The position numbers and the translations under genes were made by a program. The notes under the pieces are model-generated. The model was not told where the DNA came from and did no database searches. It saw only the letters and a program-made list of their open reading frames with translations. From Novimethylophilus kurashikiensis (GTDB lineage Bacteria > Pseudomonadota > Gammaproteobacteria > Burkholderiales > Methylophilaceae), in NCBI RefSeq assembly GCF_003112435.1, contig NZ_BDOQ01000014.1:1-32537 (forward strand): a stretch of DNA of 32,537 nt, read 5' to 3'. Shown here in pieces: positions 32,128-32,537 of this stretch. The number at the start of each line of letters is the position of its first letter. Within the stretch, counting starts at the first letter, position 1.

Positions 32128-32161
32128 TATTAATTAAAAATAAAAACGAGCCTGGCTCGTT
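32128..32161 (-). terminator. Intrinsic terminator oriented on the minus strand
   Basis: The stem AACGAGC (32145-32151)/GCTCGTT (32155-32161) has seven pairs and a CTG loop. Read on the minus strand it is followed by TTTTATTTTTAATTAA, a textbook U-tract. On the plus strand there is no such tract. It would stop transcripts coming from inside the repeat-protein gene toward tilS. Confidence 0.5.
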
Positions 32162-32182
32162 GACATCATCAGGGGCTGCAAT

Positions 32183-32537
32183 ATGACATCATTAGTAACA
32201 GGTATGACTACTGCGCAAATCGCGGTGATGACCACGACGCAAGTCGCTACATTAACAACTAATGACATCATAGCTTTATCAACAGACCAAATTGTTGCTC
32301 TAACCACTACTCAATTTGGAGTATTCAGTACAGCTCAGTTGGCGGCCCTTACTACTTCGCAGGTTGCTGCGATGGAGACTGCCGATGTTGCTGTGCTTAG
32401 CACCATTCAAGTCGGTGCATTTACCACCAGTCAAATTGCGAATGGCTTGACCACAAGTGATGTGGCAGCCTTAACGACAGCGCAAGTGGCGGCGCTTAAG
32501 ACCACGCAAGTGTCGTCGCTCACGACCGACCAGGTCG
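32183..32537 (+). CDS. Octapeptide-repeat protein, N-terminus (partial, runs off window)
   Basis: An open frame from ATG 32183 to the window end (118 codons, no stop). AGGGG (32171-32175) is a good ribosome site seven bases upstream. After MTSLVTGM the protein is a tandem octapeptide with consensus TTxQVAAL: TTAQIAVM, TTTQVATL, TTNDIIAL, STDQIVAL, TTTQFGVF, STAQLAAL and so on. Thirteen complete units and part of another are visible, one with an extra residue (TTSQIANGL). Regular T, Q and aliphatic positions suggest a beta-solenoid or similar fibrous fold. Similar repeats occur in very large proteins of environmental proteobacteria, often annotated as adhesins or haem-use proteins without experimental support. 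No signal peptide is present, so any secretion would use a C-terminal signal outside the window. Confidence 0.8.
   Translation, partial: MTSLVTGMTTAQIAVMTTTQVATLTTNDIIALSTDQIVALTTTQFGVFSTAQLAALTTSQVAAMETADVAVLSTIQVGAFTTSQIANGLTTSDVAALTTAQVAALKTTQVSSLTTDQV

Overview
The window (32,537 bp, GC-rich except at the right end) looks like chromosomal DNA of a betaproteobacterium, probably of the Nitrosomonadales/Gallionellales type. This rests on the dnaE-accA-tilS gene order, the gene-dense layout with many ATGA/TGATG stop-start overlaps, and the style of the secretion and two-component genes. The assignment is inference; no rRNA or marker comparison was possible. I saw no rRNA, tRNA, CRISPR array or transposase.

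Layout. (1) 1-5383, minus strand: a type II secretion/type IV pilus-like operon, transcribed gspG, gspF, gspE, then PilM-, PilN- and PilO-like assembly proteins and a proline-rich anchored protein cut by the window edge. (2) 5682-7520, plus: an RNase II-family (RNB) exoribonuclease. (3) 7564-9640, minus: a QseBC/TctDE-like two-component system. A direct-repeat box (GTAAG-N6-GTAAG) lies in the divergent region facing the next cluster. (4) 9804-16310, plus: a compact set encoding a HAD-IB phosphatase, class III aminotransferase, alpha/beta hydrolase, stand-alone acyl carrier protein, FabF-like ketosynthase, FemAB/GNAT-like acyltransferase and arginase-fold hydrolase. It is followed by a hairpin-rich intergenic stretch and a 36-aa single-span membrane peptide. 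(5) 16673-18689, minus: a DegT-family aminotransferase and two small SMR/EamA-type membrane proteins in one overlapping operon. Blocks 4 and 5 together look like an uncharacterised system that makes and exports an aminated acyl product or lipid. It is the best candidate here for something undescribed.

(6) 18676-22302, plus: a MEKHLA-domain protein, a DUF4337-like membrane protein, a PAP2 phosphatase, a spermidine-synthase-like protein, a TetR regulator and a DksA/TraR-type zinc-finger protein. (7) 22381-26150, plus: a THUMP-type rRNA methyltransferase, a MazG-like pyrophosphohydrolase, and a REC-TPR response regulator overlapping a small soluble histidine kinase. (8) 26198-32024, plus: dnaE, accA and tilS. 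Base composition drops sharply shortly after the start of tilS. (9) 32183-end: the start of an octapeptide-repeat protein (consensus TTxQVAAL, 13 complete units visible) that runs off the window.

Functional links. Region 1 is an envelope secretion machine. Regions 4-5 combine carrier-protein chain chemistry, amination and a paired small transporter. Region 8 is housekeeping replication, fatty-acid and tRNA metabolism. The AT-rich right end suggests the edge of an accessory region carrying a large repetitive protein.
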